Of a stretch of 64,000 nucleotides of DNA, positions 18,116 through 26,810 are shown piece after piece; position 1 is the first letter of the stretch, and the number at the start of each line of letters is the position of its first letter. Source of the DNA: Planctomycetota bacterium (GTDB lineage Bacteria; Planctomycetota; B15-G4; JADJEK01); assembly GCA_016709145.1 (NCBI GenBank), contig JADJEK010000010.1, positions 1-64,000 on the forward strand. The letters run 5' to 3'. A model generated the notes under the pieces. The model saw nothing but the letters and a program-made list of their open reading frames with translations. It was not told the origin of the DNA and made no database searches. The position numbers and the translations under genes are program-made.

Positions 18116-18461
18116 AGTCGGCGCGCAGTCCCGACGCTGGGTCGGCGTCGTTACGGCGATGCGCCGCTTTCACCCCTCGGCGTTACCTCGCGCGCCACGA
18201 ATCGGCCCGGATAGCGGTCGTCGTCGCGGCACGGCCGTTGCCATAGGGAGACGCGAGCACCGATCCCCCGGGTATCGCAGGGGGGAGCCTCGGATGGCGT
18301 GGTCACGGTCGTCGTGACCTCGGTCCGTGGCTCCTGTCCGGGGGGTCGGCGCTTGTTTTGCAGGGGAGCGCGGGGCGGAAGCGAAGGCCGGCTCCTCGAG
18401 AACTCGCGCCCGTCGCAGCCCGCCTCGAGGCAACGTCCCGCTCACGGGTGCCCGAGTCGAC

Positions 18462-21341
18462 TCAGGGATTCGCCAGCGCCGCGCGGAACTTCTCGATCAA
18501 CGCGCGTTGCTCGTCCGCGAAGGATGGCCAGCCGTTCACGACCGCGGGTCCGACTCGGGTCAACTCGAGGAGTTGCTGGGTGACCGCGTTGGCTCGTTTC
18601 GCCGGCCAGGTTGGCAGCTTCTCGAACACCAACTCCTGCTTGTTCAAGCGCAGCAGCGCGCGCACTGCCGGTTCCGAGCCACTGATCGCGACTGCGCGCA
18701 AGAGCGTATCGACGTCACCCGCTTCCTCGAGCGCCGTCGCGATCGCGGTGTCCGTAGCCACATTGGATCCCGCGCTCAAATACGACGCGCCTGGCCCGTA
18801 CCGCATCCGACCCGCTGCCACGAATTCGCGCGCGGTCACGAGCGCCTGCCAGACCCGGTCGGGATCCAGCCGCCCCTCCGCCGCCGCGCGGATCGCGTCC
18901 TCCGCACCACTCACCGCGATCAACGGCTCCACAAGCCAGTGGAGGTCCTCGCTCGCGAACGGACTCGTCAGTTGCAGCACAAGCAAGTCCTTCGCACCGT
19001 GCTCCGCGAGCGCCCACGCCACGACGCTCGACGTCGGCTCTCGACCTTGTGTGTCGAGCATCATTCGAAGTTGCTCGCGCGTCGTCACGGCCGCCAATCG
19101 CCGCCCGAACGCTCTCGCATCGAGTCCCTGCTGATTCGCCGCGAGCTCACGCAGGAGCGCCGCCGACTTCACTTCGCGCCACGCGATCTCGATCTCCCTC
19201 GCGATCTTGGCCAAGTCGGCGATGGCCCGATCCTCGGCGTCGCGACCCGTCGATTGCATGATGCGGTCGAACTGCGTCTTGATCGGCTCGAGATGCGCGA
19301 GCTGAGCGAGAGCGTTCCTCGCGTCGATGCCGAGCTGGTCCCGCCCCGCTCGCTGACCGACGACGAGAGCGCGAGCGATCGCCGTCGGTTCACGCGCTTC
19401 CAGCACTTTGAAGACCCGCTGCACCAGCTCCTCGCTGACGTCCTCGCGTTCGAGGATCGCGAACAGCGCCCCGCGGACGTCGAGCGCCTGCGCCAGCTCG
19501 AATACCTTGTCCGCCCGATCCGCGGCGGCAATCTGCGCGAGGAACTCGATCGTCGCGGGATCGTCGATCTGCATCAGTGCCGCGACGCCGACGTCCGAAC
19601 TCGAGTCGAACGCCAGCTCGCGACGTGCTTCCGGCGGCAGTCGCGCGGCCTGCGACGCGACGTGGATGCGCACCGCGGGCGACGGATCGACGGCGAACCG
19701 CATGAGCTGCGCAGCGGCATCGCGCTCGCGCGCGAGCGCGGCGAACAGTTCGACGGCGGCGATCCGCACGCGCAGCCGTTCGTGCTTGGCCGCGGCCTCG
19801 GCGAGACGATCGAGGAGTTGGGTATCCGACGCAGCGACGAGAGCACTGCGCACTTCCTGTCGCCGGCTCGGCGCGTGGTCGCCGCTCAGGAGCTGACCCG
19901 AAACCATCAACGCCGGATTCCGCACGAACGCCGAGGGATCGAAGAACGCGGTGACGACCTCGATGTCGCCCCGCAAAAGGCCGAGTGCAAGGACGGCCTG
20001 GACGTCACGAGCACTGAACAGGGCGAAGTACATCCGTTCCCGCGCGGCGCCGGCCGGCGCCTCGAGAAAGACCTCGGTCGGGATCGGCCGAGCCCGATTC
20101 CCCAGTTCGCGTTCGATCACCGACACGTCGATCGGCGATTCCGCGAATGCCCGCCGAATCCCCTCGCCCGCGATCGTCGCGTCGACGTCTTGAGCCATGC
20201 GTTGGATCGCCTTGCGGCGCACCGCGGGATCGATGTCGTTCAGCATGGCGTCGAACAATGTGCGATCCATCGCACCGATCGAAACCGATGAGTCGTTGTA
20301 GGAACCCAAGAACGACGCGCGCTGGCGCGCCGGAAACTCCCCGTAGCGCGCGATGGCGCGGCGCGTAAACGGGGCCTCCAGGTCCCTGATCTGCAAGTCC
20401 CGTAGGCCACCGGACTGCGCGCGGACGAGGTCGATCAGCGCGTCGAACACGGGCGTCGGTTCGGCTTGCGATGCGCGGCCCGCGCGATAGACGCACGGGA
20501 AAAACGTGCCCGTGTTGATCCCTTGAACCCACCTCCACTCGGGCACACGATTCGGTTCCATGACGAAGCCCGCCGCGATCGCATGCGTGCTCGTCGCGCT
20601 CTGCCCAAGCGCGAATTGCACGAAGTCGAGCGCATCCACACCCTCCGCGGTCGCGAAGCGATCGAGCTTCCCCTCGAACTCGGGCACCGAGCCAAGCGTC
20701 CCTGCGAGCCGCATCACGGGTTCGACGACTCCCACCTCCGCGATCGCGACGAGCAGATCCACGCGCCCCACCCGGAACAGCGTGCGCAGGACTGCCTCTC
20801 CTTCCCTGCCCGACGCCTTGCGTACCTCGGCGAAGTCCTGCGCGCCGAGCACCGCGAACACCTGCTCGACCTTCCCCGGCGTCACGCCCTCCCCGTTCGC
20901 GAACATCTCCTCGAGCGCCTTGCGAGCCTCGAGCACGACCGCCGCGGCGCCCGACGCCGCCGGGTCGACCACCGGAGCTTCCAACTCCGCGCGCGCATAG
21001 CCTGCCGCTTTGGTGTCGCCGTACTGCTCGACGACTTGCGCGAATTGCGCCTTCGCGGCGTCGTCGTCCCCGAGCGCGCGCGCGATCCACGCCATCCTCA
21101 CCATCGCCTTCGCCGCGAGTTCGCGATCGTCGCCCTTCGCGACGCACGCGCGATACGCCGTCAACGCCGCTTGGAGATCGCGCTGCGCGGTCTCCTGGAA
21201 CCACCCTTCGAGATACGCGTCGCGCGCCGACGCGGACGACACGGGCGCTTCCGGCGCGTTCTGCATCGCAGCCGCCGCTACGCCACCACGTCCCCACACG
21301 CTCGCCGCGACGACGACACCGAGGATCCACGCACGAACCAT
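18462..21341 (-). CDS. Large secreted alpha-helical repeat protein (TPR/HEAT-like), function unknown
   Basis: 959 residues beginning with a signal peptide (MVRAWILGVVVAASVWGRGG then VAAAA). Residues about 40-130 look like TPR units (AYRACVAKGDDRELAAKAMV, WIARALGDDDAAKAQFAQVV). The remaining 800 residues are HEAT-like helical pairs, for example FDAMLNDIDPAVRRKAIQRM and AAQLMRFAVDPSPAVRIHVA, the pattern of secreted planctomycete HEAT-repeat proteins. No catalytic motif or cytochrome CxxCH site is seen, unlike the large membrane-bound dehydrogenases that share HEAT domains. A scaffold or binding role outside the cytoplasm is inference. It lies 75 bp downstream of a two-component system on the same strand and could be its target. 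Confidence 0.7.
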   Translation of the reverse strand: MVRAWILGVVVAASVWGRGGVAAAAMQNAPEAPVSSASARDAYLEGWFQETAQRDLQAALTAYRACVAKGDDRELAAKAMVRMAWIARALGDDDAAKAQFAQVVEQYGDTKAAGYARAELEAPVVDPAASGAAAVVLEARKALEEMFANGEGVTPGKVEQVFAVLGAQDFAEVRKASGREGEAVLRTLFRVGRVDLLVAIAEVGVVEPVMRLAGTLGSVPEFEGKLDRFATAEGVDALDFVQFALGQSATSTHAIAAGFVMEPNRVPEWRWVQGINTGTFFPCVYRAGRASQAEPTPVFDALIDLVRAQSGGLRDLQIRDLEAPFTRRAIARYGEFPARQRASFLGSYNDSSVSIGAMDRTLFDAMLNDIDPAVRRKAIQRMAQDVDATIAGEGIRRAFAESPIDVSVIERELGNRARPIPTEVFLEAPAGAARERMYFALFSARDVQAVLALGLLRGDIEVVTAFFDPSAFVRNPALMVSGQLLSGDHAPSRRQEVRSALVAASDTQLLDRLAEAAAKHERLRVRIAAVELFAALARERDAAAQLMRFAVDPSPAVRIHVASQAARLPPEARRELAFDSSSDVGVAALMQIDDPATIEFLAQIAAADRADKVFELAQALDVRGALFAILEREDVSEELVQRVFKVLEAREPTAIARALVVGQRAGRDQLGIDARNALAQLAHLEPIKTQFDRIMQSTGRDAEDRAIADLAKIAREIEIAWREVKSAALLRELAANQQGLDARAFGRRLAAVTTREQLRMMLDTQGREPTSSVVAWALAEHGAKDLLVLQLTSPFASEDLHWLVEPLIAVSGAEDAIRAAAEGRLDPDRVWQALVTAREFVAAGRMRYGPGASYLSAGSNVATDTAIATALEEAGDVDTLLRAVAISGSEPAVRALLRLNKQELVFEKLPTWPAKRANAVTQQLLELTRVGPAVVNGWPSFADEQRALIEKFRAALANP

Positions 21342-21416
21342 GACCCACTCCCTTTCAGGGTTTCCTGCAACGGCGCACAGGATCGCCGTTCGCGCGCACC
21401 ACGTGTCACCGAGTCG

Positions 21417-22148
21417 TCATCGCCGTGTCGCCTTGTTCGGCGCATCCCCACGACTCGCGCCACCGTTCGGATCGAAGCGATACCCGACGCCGTGGACGGT
21501 CAACAGGAAGCGCGGCGACTCCGGTTCGGACTCGATCTTGCGGCGCAGCTTCACGACGAAGTTGTCGACGGTGCGCTCGGTCGGGAACTCGTCCTCGCCC
21601 CACGCTTCGTCGAGGATCTGCGCGCGCGTGATCGGCTGATCGGGCCGCTTCGCGAACGTGCGGAGGATCGCGAGTTCGTGGTGCGACAGCAGGTGCTCGC
21701 GCGTGCCCTTCCACAGCCGGAAGCGCGCGAACGACACGCGCACGTCGCCGAACGTGAACTCGGGCTCGGGCGGCGCGGCTCCGATCGAGCCGTCGCGCAA
21801 CTGCGCCCGCACGCGCGCGAGCAACTCCGCGAGCGCGAATGGCTTCTTCACGTAATCCGCGGCGCCGAGATCGAGCGCGCGCACGACGTCGGCCTCGGCG
21901 TCGCGCGCCGACAGCACGAGCACGCGCGGCCGTTGCTTCACGGTCGCGAGCGCGCGGAGCACGTCGAAGCCCGACAGCTTCGGCAGCATCAGATCGAGCA
22001 CGACGAGGTCGAAGCTCTGCCCGCGCGAGCGCTCGAGCGCCGCTTCGCCGGTGGCAACGTGCAGGACCGTCCAACCTTCGAAGCGCAGGTTGTCCGCGAG
22101 CCCGCGCGCGAGCGCGGCATCGTCCTCGACCAGCAGGATGAGTTTCAT
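21417..22148 (-). CDS. OmpR-family response regulator
   Basis: 243 residues from the ATG at 22148, which overlaps the sensor-kinase stop by 4 bp (ATGA). The receiver domain starts MKLILLVEDDAALARGL with the acidic pair, the phosphorylatable Asp in FDLVVLDLMLPKLSG (about residue 51), and the conserved Lys in ADYVKKPFALAELLARV. The C-terminal winged-helix DNA-binding domain has LLSHHELAILRTFAKRPDQP and TERTVDNFVVKLRRKIE. The longer open frame upstream is a shadow of the kinase gene. Targets unknown; the adjacent secreted helical-repeat gene is a candidate. Confidence 0.93.
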   Translation of the reverse strand: MKLILLVEDDAALARGLADNLRFEGWTVLHVATGEAALERSRGQSFDLVVLDLMLPKLSGFDVLRALATVKQRPRVLVLSARDAEADVVRALDLGAADYVKKPFALAELLARVRAQLRDGSIGAAPPEPEFTFGDVRVSFARFRLWKGTREHLLSHHELAILRTFAKRPDQPITRAQILDEAWGEDEFPTERTVDNFVVKLRRKIESEPESPRFLLTVHGVGYRFDPNGGASRGDAPNKATRR

Positions 22149-23887
22149 GCGCGCCCCCCGTCGTTCCGCGTCTCCACGCTCACTGGCAGCGTCACGACGG
22201 CGCGCGTGCCGCCGTCGTCCGGGAACTCCAGCGTGACGTCGCCGCCCGCGTCGCGCGCGGCGCGCCGCGCGAGCCACAGCCCCATGCCGGCCCCACGCGT
22301 TCCGCTCGTGACGCCGGCGCTGCCGCGCTCGAAGCGCTCGAACACGCGTTCGCGCTCGCGCTCGCGAGAGTCGATGCCGGGTCCGTGGTCACGGATCGCG
22401 ATGCGTACGCTCGATCCCGCATCGGTCACCTCGACGTCGAGGCGAGGCGGTGAGCCGCCGTACCGCAGCGCGTTGTCGAACAACACGTCGAGCACGAGCC
22501 GCAACTCGTCGCGCGCAACGAGGACGAAGCGGGGCGAAGCGCGCCGGTCGTGGGCGTCGACGATTCCGCCGCGCTGATGCACGACGCGCGCGACGACCGC
22601 GGCCTCCGCGAGCACGAGCGGCCCCGGATCGATCGCCTCGCGCGGGCGCGGCGCCGTCGCGCGTTCCGCGTGCGCGACCGCGGCGACGCGGTCGACGAGT
22701 TCGCCGAGGCGCGCGGACTCGCGCGAGATCGTCTCGAGGTATTCGGTCTGCGCGTCCGGCGCCACGCGCCCGGCGAGCAGCGATTCGCCGTACAAGCGGA
22801 CCACGGACAGCGGAGTGCGCAGCTCGTGCGTCACCTGCGCGACGAGGTCGGCGCGGGCTTGCGCGAGCGCGTCGGACCGCCGCTGTTGCCGCGACACCGC
22901 GCGCAACAATGCCAGCGCGAGCACGCCGTAGATCGCGATGGCGCCAAGCAGCAAGCCGCGCGCCGGCAGTCCGTAGAACAGCGACGACGGCCACAGCGGC
23001 AGCGACAGCGGCTGCGTGCCGGGATCGACGAACGCGTCGCCGGCGACGTACGGCGCATCCACGTCGCCGTGCTCCCTGCCGCCCTCCATCGCGGGCTGGA
23101 GCACGCGGCGCGCTTGCTCGGGATCCGCGGCCGGCGTGTACCACGCGCCGCGGACTCGCACGATCGCCCTGCGGTCATTGGGCGCCGCGGCGAAGCGCGT
23201 CGCGAGTTCGCGTGCGATGCGCGGCCACTCGCGCCGCGTCCGCAGCGCGTCGCGCGAGACCGGGACAGCCTCGGACGCCGGATCGATCTCGGCGAGCAGA
23301 CGCGCCGCGAGCGCCACTTCCTCGTCGGACGACGAGCGGCGCGCGAACTCGGCGATCCACGCGTGAACGTCGTCCGTCGCGGACACCTCGCCCGCCGCGA
23401 TCCGCGCATAGCGCGTGAACGCATCGCCGAGTTCCGCGGCCGCCACGGCAACGGTATCCCGCACGCGCTCGCGCAACCGTACGGCCGCGTCCGCTCGACC
23501 CGATCGTTCGAGTGCGCGCGCCGCGTCGAGCATCGCCATGACGCGCAGCCGTGGCCGCGTCGTCGCGGAAAACAGTGGTTCGAGGTCTTCGAGCGCATCG
23601 ACCACCGCGCCGGATCGCATACGTTCCGCGGAGCGCAGCAGGCGGGCATCCGCGAGTTCGATCGCGGCGTCGAGCGTCGTTTCGATCGCGAGCGGCAGGC
23701 CGGGCGCCGCGTCGTCGATCGCCGCGACGAGTGCTTCCGCGAACGCGGATTTCGCGGCTTCGATGCGCTGCTCGCGATCGACGCGTTCGACGTCACGGAT
23801 CGCGCCGAGGCCGAGCCCGAGCAGCAACGGCACCGGCAGCGCGGCGAGCAGGGCGAGCCAGATCAGCACTCGTGCGTTCTGCGACAC
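22145..23887 (-). CDS. Membrane sensor histidine kinase
   Basis: 580 residues from a GTG start. The first hydrophobic helix is about 8-29 (LIWLALLAALPVPLLLGLG), followed by an extracytoplasmic region of about 270 residues with a helical, Arg-rich character and no named sensor family. The second helix is about 310-330 (LLLGAIAIYGVLALALL). Then the H-box DLVAQVTHELRTPLSVVRLY (phosphoacceptor His), N-box LDVLFDNALRYGG, and G-boxes IAIRDHGPGIDS and RGAGMGLWLARRAARDAGGD. Coupled by a 4-bp overlap to its response regulator. The signal is unknown. Confidence 0.94.
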   Translation of the reverse strand: MSQNARVLIWLALLAALPVPLLLGLGLGAIRDVERVDREQRIEAAKSAFAEALVAAIDDAAPGLPLAIETTLDAAIELADARLLRSAERMRSGAVVDALEDLEPLFSATTRPRLRVMAMLDAARALERSGRADAAVRLRERVRDTVAVAAAELGDAFTRYARIAAGEVSATDDVHAWIAEFARRSSSDEEVALAARLLAEIDPASEAVPVSRDALRTRREWPRIARELATRFAAAPNDRRAIVRVRGAWYTPAADPEQARRVLQPAMEGGREHGDVDAPYVAGDAFVDPGTQPLSLPLWPSSLFYGLPARGLLLGAIAIYGVLALALLRAVSRQQRRSDALAQARADLVAQVTHELRTPLSVVRLYGESLLAGRVAPDAQTEYLETISRESARLGELVDRVAAVAHAERATAPRPREAIDPGPLVLAEAAVVARVVHQRGGIVDAHDRRASPRFVLVARDELRLVLDVLFDNALRYGGSPPRLDVEVTDAGSSVRIAIRDHGPGIDSRERERERVFERFERGSAGVTSGTRGAGMGLWLARRAARDAGGDVTLEFPDDGGTRAVVTLPVSVETRNDGGRA

Positions 23888-23966
23888 CGCGGCAGTCTGC
23901 CGTGGCCTCGCAGTGATCTGTCACGGTTTTGTCATCGGCGAGCAGCGCCGCAGGTCGGAGCGTGGG

Positions 23967-24908
23967 TCAACCGATGCGGAAGTACTCGGCCAGCTCGCGC
24001 ATGTGGTCGCGCCACTTCCCTTCGAGAGCGAGCAACTCCTTCGCCTGCAGCTTGTCGAGCGGAACGCCGCGGCGCAGCGCCTCGAAGACCGCCTTGCGCT
24101 CGCTCTTCGCCACGTCGGTGCCGAGCAGCAGATCGACGAACGCTTCGGCGAGTGCATTGCGCTGCTGGGTCTGTTCGGTGAAGCCGTCGGTGTTCCAGTG
24201 TTCGACCTTGATCGCGAACAGTGCGGCGAGGCTCGGCGCGCGCGCCGGGTCGTCCGCGATCGTTCGCACGCGATGCAGGTACGGCGAGCGCCGGCAACGC
24301 GCGGTGCGGTCGGCGGCGTAGTCGGCGCGGATGTCGAGTCCTTCGAACCACGACGCCACCCCTTCTTCGAGCCACGCGGGCGGCGAATTCCGTCCCGCGA
24401 CGCGACGCAACAGCGCACGCGCGACGCCGCGTTGGAGTGGGCGGACGTCGAGGTCGGTCAGCGAATCGAGCTTCGGCGTTTCCAGCGCCATGTGGACATG
24501 GAACTCGGGCCAGCCCTTGTCCTTCGCCAACCACAGGAACGCGCTGCGTTCGCCGTTCACGCACTTGCGCTGGAACTCCGCCGGCGTGGCGTGGATCACG
24601 ATCGTCGGCACGATGTCGACTTGCGGCTTCACGTCGAGGCGCGCGAAGAACGCGGTTTGGAACGCGTCGAGGAACACGCCGATCTCGGCCGCGAGCTTGG
24701 CCGAGTTCGGCGCCGAGACGAGGAACGACTGGCTCTTGACCACGAACACGTCGCCATCGGCGCGCGCGTCCTTCGCCAGCTTGTCGATCTGCTTGCGTTC
24801 GGCACTCGTGAACGTGAAACCGCGGCCGGTCACCGCGTTCGCGCCGCTCTGGCCATCGGCGTCCTGCGCGAGACCCAACACACTTGCCAGCACGATCGCG
24901 CTCCACAT
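23967..24908 (-). CDS. Secreted gluzincin-like (peptidase MA / DUF1570-like) protein with lost catalytic motif
   Basis: 313 residues from the ATG at 24908, with GAGG at a good distance; a signal peptide is present (MWSAIVLASVLGLAQDADGQ). The middle has the family layout, including FPAF-type strands IVPTIVIHATPAEFQRKCVN and the post-helix motif NSPPAWLEEGVASWFEGLDI that follows the zinc helix in DUF1570-type proteins. But where HExxH should stand the protein reads LQRGVARALLRRVAG, so both zinc-binding His residues and the Glu are gone. It is therefore probably not a peptidase. Three relatives in this window (26811, 40967, 60203) show the motif in different states. It lies 79 bp after the kinase start on the same strand. 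Confidence 0.72.
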   Translation of the reverse strand: MWSAIVLASVLGLAQDADGQSGANAVTGRGFTFTSAERKQIDKLAKDARADGDVFVVKSQSFLVSAPNSAKLAAEIGVFLDAFQTAFFARLDVKPQVDIVPTIVIHATPAEFQRKCVNGERSAFLWLAKDKGWPEFHVHMALETPKLDSLTDLDVRPLQRGVARALLRRVAGRNSPPAWLEEGVASWFEGLDIRADYAADRTARCRRSPYLHRVRTIADDPARAPSLAALFAIKVEHWNTDGFTEQTQQRNALAEAFVDLLLGTDVAKSERKAVFEALRRGVPLDKLQAKELLALEGKWRDHMRELAEYFRIG

Positions 24909-25111
24909 CGGTTCGAACCTCCACGAGTGGATCCGACCACGAACCCCGCCGGGCCATGGTTCGACGCGACGATTCTGGCCGCCGCGCGCCGGGGAAGCGA
25001 GGCCGGGGGACACCTTGGGTTCGCGCGTGCCGCCCCTTCTCATCGACGATCGGACCGGGTACTCCGGTGCCTCGGACCCTGCCAACCCGCCCACCGTTCG
25101 GAGTCGACACC

Positions 25112-26596
25112 ATGCGTTTCGTGACCATCCTCGTCGCGGCGGTCCTCGCCCCAACCGTGGCCGCACAGCACTCCGAGTTCGTCGAATCGCCCATCCAACC
25201 AGGCGTTTGGATGCAGGCGCGGAGCGGCAGCGTCGCGGAGTCGTCGCCCGCCAGCGCCGCGCCGATGACGACGGTCCACGCGATCCCGGGCTTCCTGAAC
25301 CCGAGCGCGATCGTCAAGGACGGCACGAAGCTCTACGTCGGCGAGGACACGCCGCTCGTGCGCGTCGTCGATACGTCGACGCCCGGCGCGGAGTTCGTCG
25401 CCGCGACGATCACGACACCGGTCTCTCCGATCGACTTGTTGGTGAAGAACAACACGCTGTACGTGATCGACCAGGATCGCGACACGCTGTGGCGCAAGGC
25501 GCTGCCGAGCGGCGCGTGGCAGTCGCTGGCGCTGTCGGGCCCGAATGCTTCGCAGTGGACGTACGGCAACATCCTGTTCCCGCATCCGACGTTGGACAAA
25601 GTGTTCGTCGTGCACATGTGGGAGAACTCGATCGACGTCGTGAACCTCACGACGTGGCAACTCGAGGCGACGATCACCGACCTGCATCACTTGCCCGAAC
25701 GGATCCGGTTCAACGGGGCCGGAACGCAGATGGCAGTGCTGTGCGTCGGCTTGTCGGCGCCCTCCTGCCTCGCCAGCGGCCCGAATCTCGCGGTGTTCGA
25801 CCTCTCGACGTTGATCAAGCAGTACGAGGTGAACCTGCAAGGCGATTGCTCGCTCGAGTTGGTCACGCACTTCGACGACGCGTACGTGGTGCGCAACGGC
25901 GACCTGAAGCGGTACGAGCTCATCAACGGCTCGTTCGTCGACGAGTTGCCGGATCCGCTGAACTCGCTGGCGTTCGGGCGCAACGGCACGACCAACGGTC
26001 GCGAGCTGTACCTGCAGGGCAACACCGGACGCGTGCTGCGCGTCGACTTCGAACTCAGCTTGCTCGAGGACGCGATCCCGGTCGTCACGCAGAGTCAGGT
26101 GTGGTTCCCCCCGATCGAGGAGATGACCGCGTTCAAGCCGTGCGATGGCCGCGTGTTCGTCACGAATCGCAACGACAAGACGGTGTCGGTCGTGCAGCTA
26201 CCGCACGGCTTCATCAACTACGCGAAGCCGTGCGCGGGCAGCGGCGGGTTCCTCCCGCAGCTCGACGCGACGGGCTGCCCGACGGCGTTCGGCCACGTCA
26301 CGATCCAGTTGAGCGGCGGGCTCGGCAGCGCGTCGAGCTTCCTGTTCCTCGGCACCGGCACGAACAACTTGATCCTCGGGTCCGGCTGTCGGTTCCTCGT
26401 CGACCCGATCAGCGCTCCGTTCCTGTCGCTGCCGCTCAGCGGCCTCGGCCCGGGGGCGGGCTCGTGGACCATCGCGACCACGATGCCGCCCGCGGTGCCG
26501 GTCGACCTCGTCATCACGCTGCAGGCGGCGATCCTCGATCCCGGCGCACCGCTCGGGTACTGCCTGACGAACGGCGTCCGCTTCGTGTTCGAGTGA
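25112..26596 (+). CDS. Secreted beta-propeller-like protein with planctomycete-type C-terminal domain
   Basis: 494 residues. The signal peptide is MRFVTILVAAVLAPTVAAQ. Residues about 60-370 contain repeated short strands of the kind seen in YncE/NHL-like propellers (GTKLYVGEDTPLVRVVDTST, NTLYVIDQDRDTLWRKALPS, TQMAVLCVGLSAPSCLASGP, GRVFVTNRNDKTVSVVQLPH). The last 130 residues are a Gly-rich domain (GSGGFLPQLDATGCPTAFGH, GGLGSASSFLFLGTGTNN, LPLSGLGPGAGSWTIAT) found at the end of many secreted proteins of GC-rich Planctomycetota. I chose ATG 25112 because the signal peptide starts there. The role is probably structural or ligand binding; the substrate is unknown. Divergent from the degenerate zincin gene across 203 bp. 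Confidence 0.75.
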   Translation: MRFVTILVAAVLAPTVAAQHSEFVESPIQPGVWMQARSGSVAESSPASAAPMTTVHAIPGFLNPSAIVKDGTKLYVGEDTPLVRVVDTSTPGAEFVAATITTPVSPIDLLVKNNTLYVIDQDRDTLWRKALPSGAWQSLALSGPNASQWTYGNILFPHPTLDKVFVVHMWENSIDVVNLTTWQLEATITDLHHLPERIRFNGAGTQMAVLCVGLSAPSCLASGPNLAVFDLSTLIKQYEVNLQGDCSLELVTHFDDAYVVRNGDLKRYELINGSFVDELPDPLNSLAFGRNGTTNGRELYLQGNTGRVLRVDFELSLLEDAIPVVTQSQVWFPPIEEMTAFKPCDGRVFVTNRNDKTVSVVQLPHGFINYAKPCAGSGGFLPQLDATGCPTAFGHVTIQLSGGLGSASSFLFLGTGTNNLILGSGCRFLVDPISAPFLSLPLSGLGPGAGSWTIATTMPPAVPVDLVITLQAAILDPGAPLGYCLTNGVRFVFE

Positions 26597-26633
26597 GCGC
26601 GGCGCACCCCATCGCCGCAAACCCGCGCCAACT

Positions 26634-26725
26634 CTCCACCTAGCCCGCGTGCGATGACCGCCGGCAATCGCACGCGGGTACCCGCGTGCGATTGCCGGCG
26701 GTCATCGCACGCGGGCTAGGTGGAG
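26634..26725. repeat. Perfect 92-bp palindrome made of two nested hairpins
   Basis: Positions 26634-26679 are the exact reverse complement of 26680-26725 (46-nt arms, no spacer, centre GGGT/ACCC). Each arm is itself a hairpin: a 12-bp stem CCCGCGTGCGAT / ATCGCACGCGGG around an 11-nt loop. Thus the element is two head-to-head REP-like hairpins, a BIME-like arrangement. A weaker outer match (CCAACT at 26628 side and AGTTGG on the right) continues after a small insertion. It lies between the propeller gene and the multidomain zincin gene. Confidence 0.88.
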
Positions 26726-26810
26726 GTTCGACAGGGAGTTGGGTCCGTAGGCGTAGGCGCCGACGGGGATCGATGCACGAGCGGGACTCCGCGCGTAAGC
26801 TCCTCACCGC

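Larger units (their letters stand above)
17937..18461. other. 525-bp intergenic region between convergent genes
   Basis: No convincing coding region. It holds a terminator-like hairpin (17980-18007) and a large palindrome (18042-18115). From 18116 to 18461 I see no recognisable element beyond short GC hairpins; the open frames there lack coding character. Confidence 0.6.

Noticed and set aside
15141..18173. 1010-codon open frame on the minus strand
   Set aside because: It is antisense to the S51, esterase and ATP-grasp genes, all of which have clear motifs; it also runs through a palindrome.
18327..20291. 654-codon open frame on the plus strand
   Set aside because: Antisense to the secreted helical-repeat gene and rich in Arg without domains.
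26634..26725. Simple rho-independent terminator
   Set aside because: It is far longer than a terminator, exactly symmetrical, lacks a T-run and has nested hairpins; REP-like element fits better.
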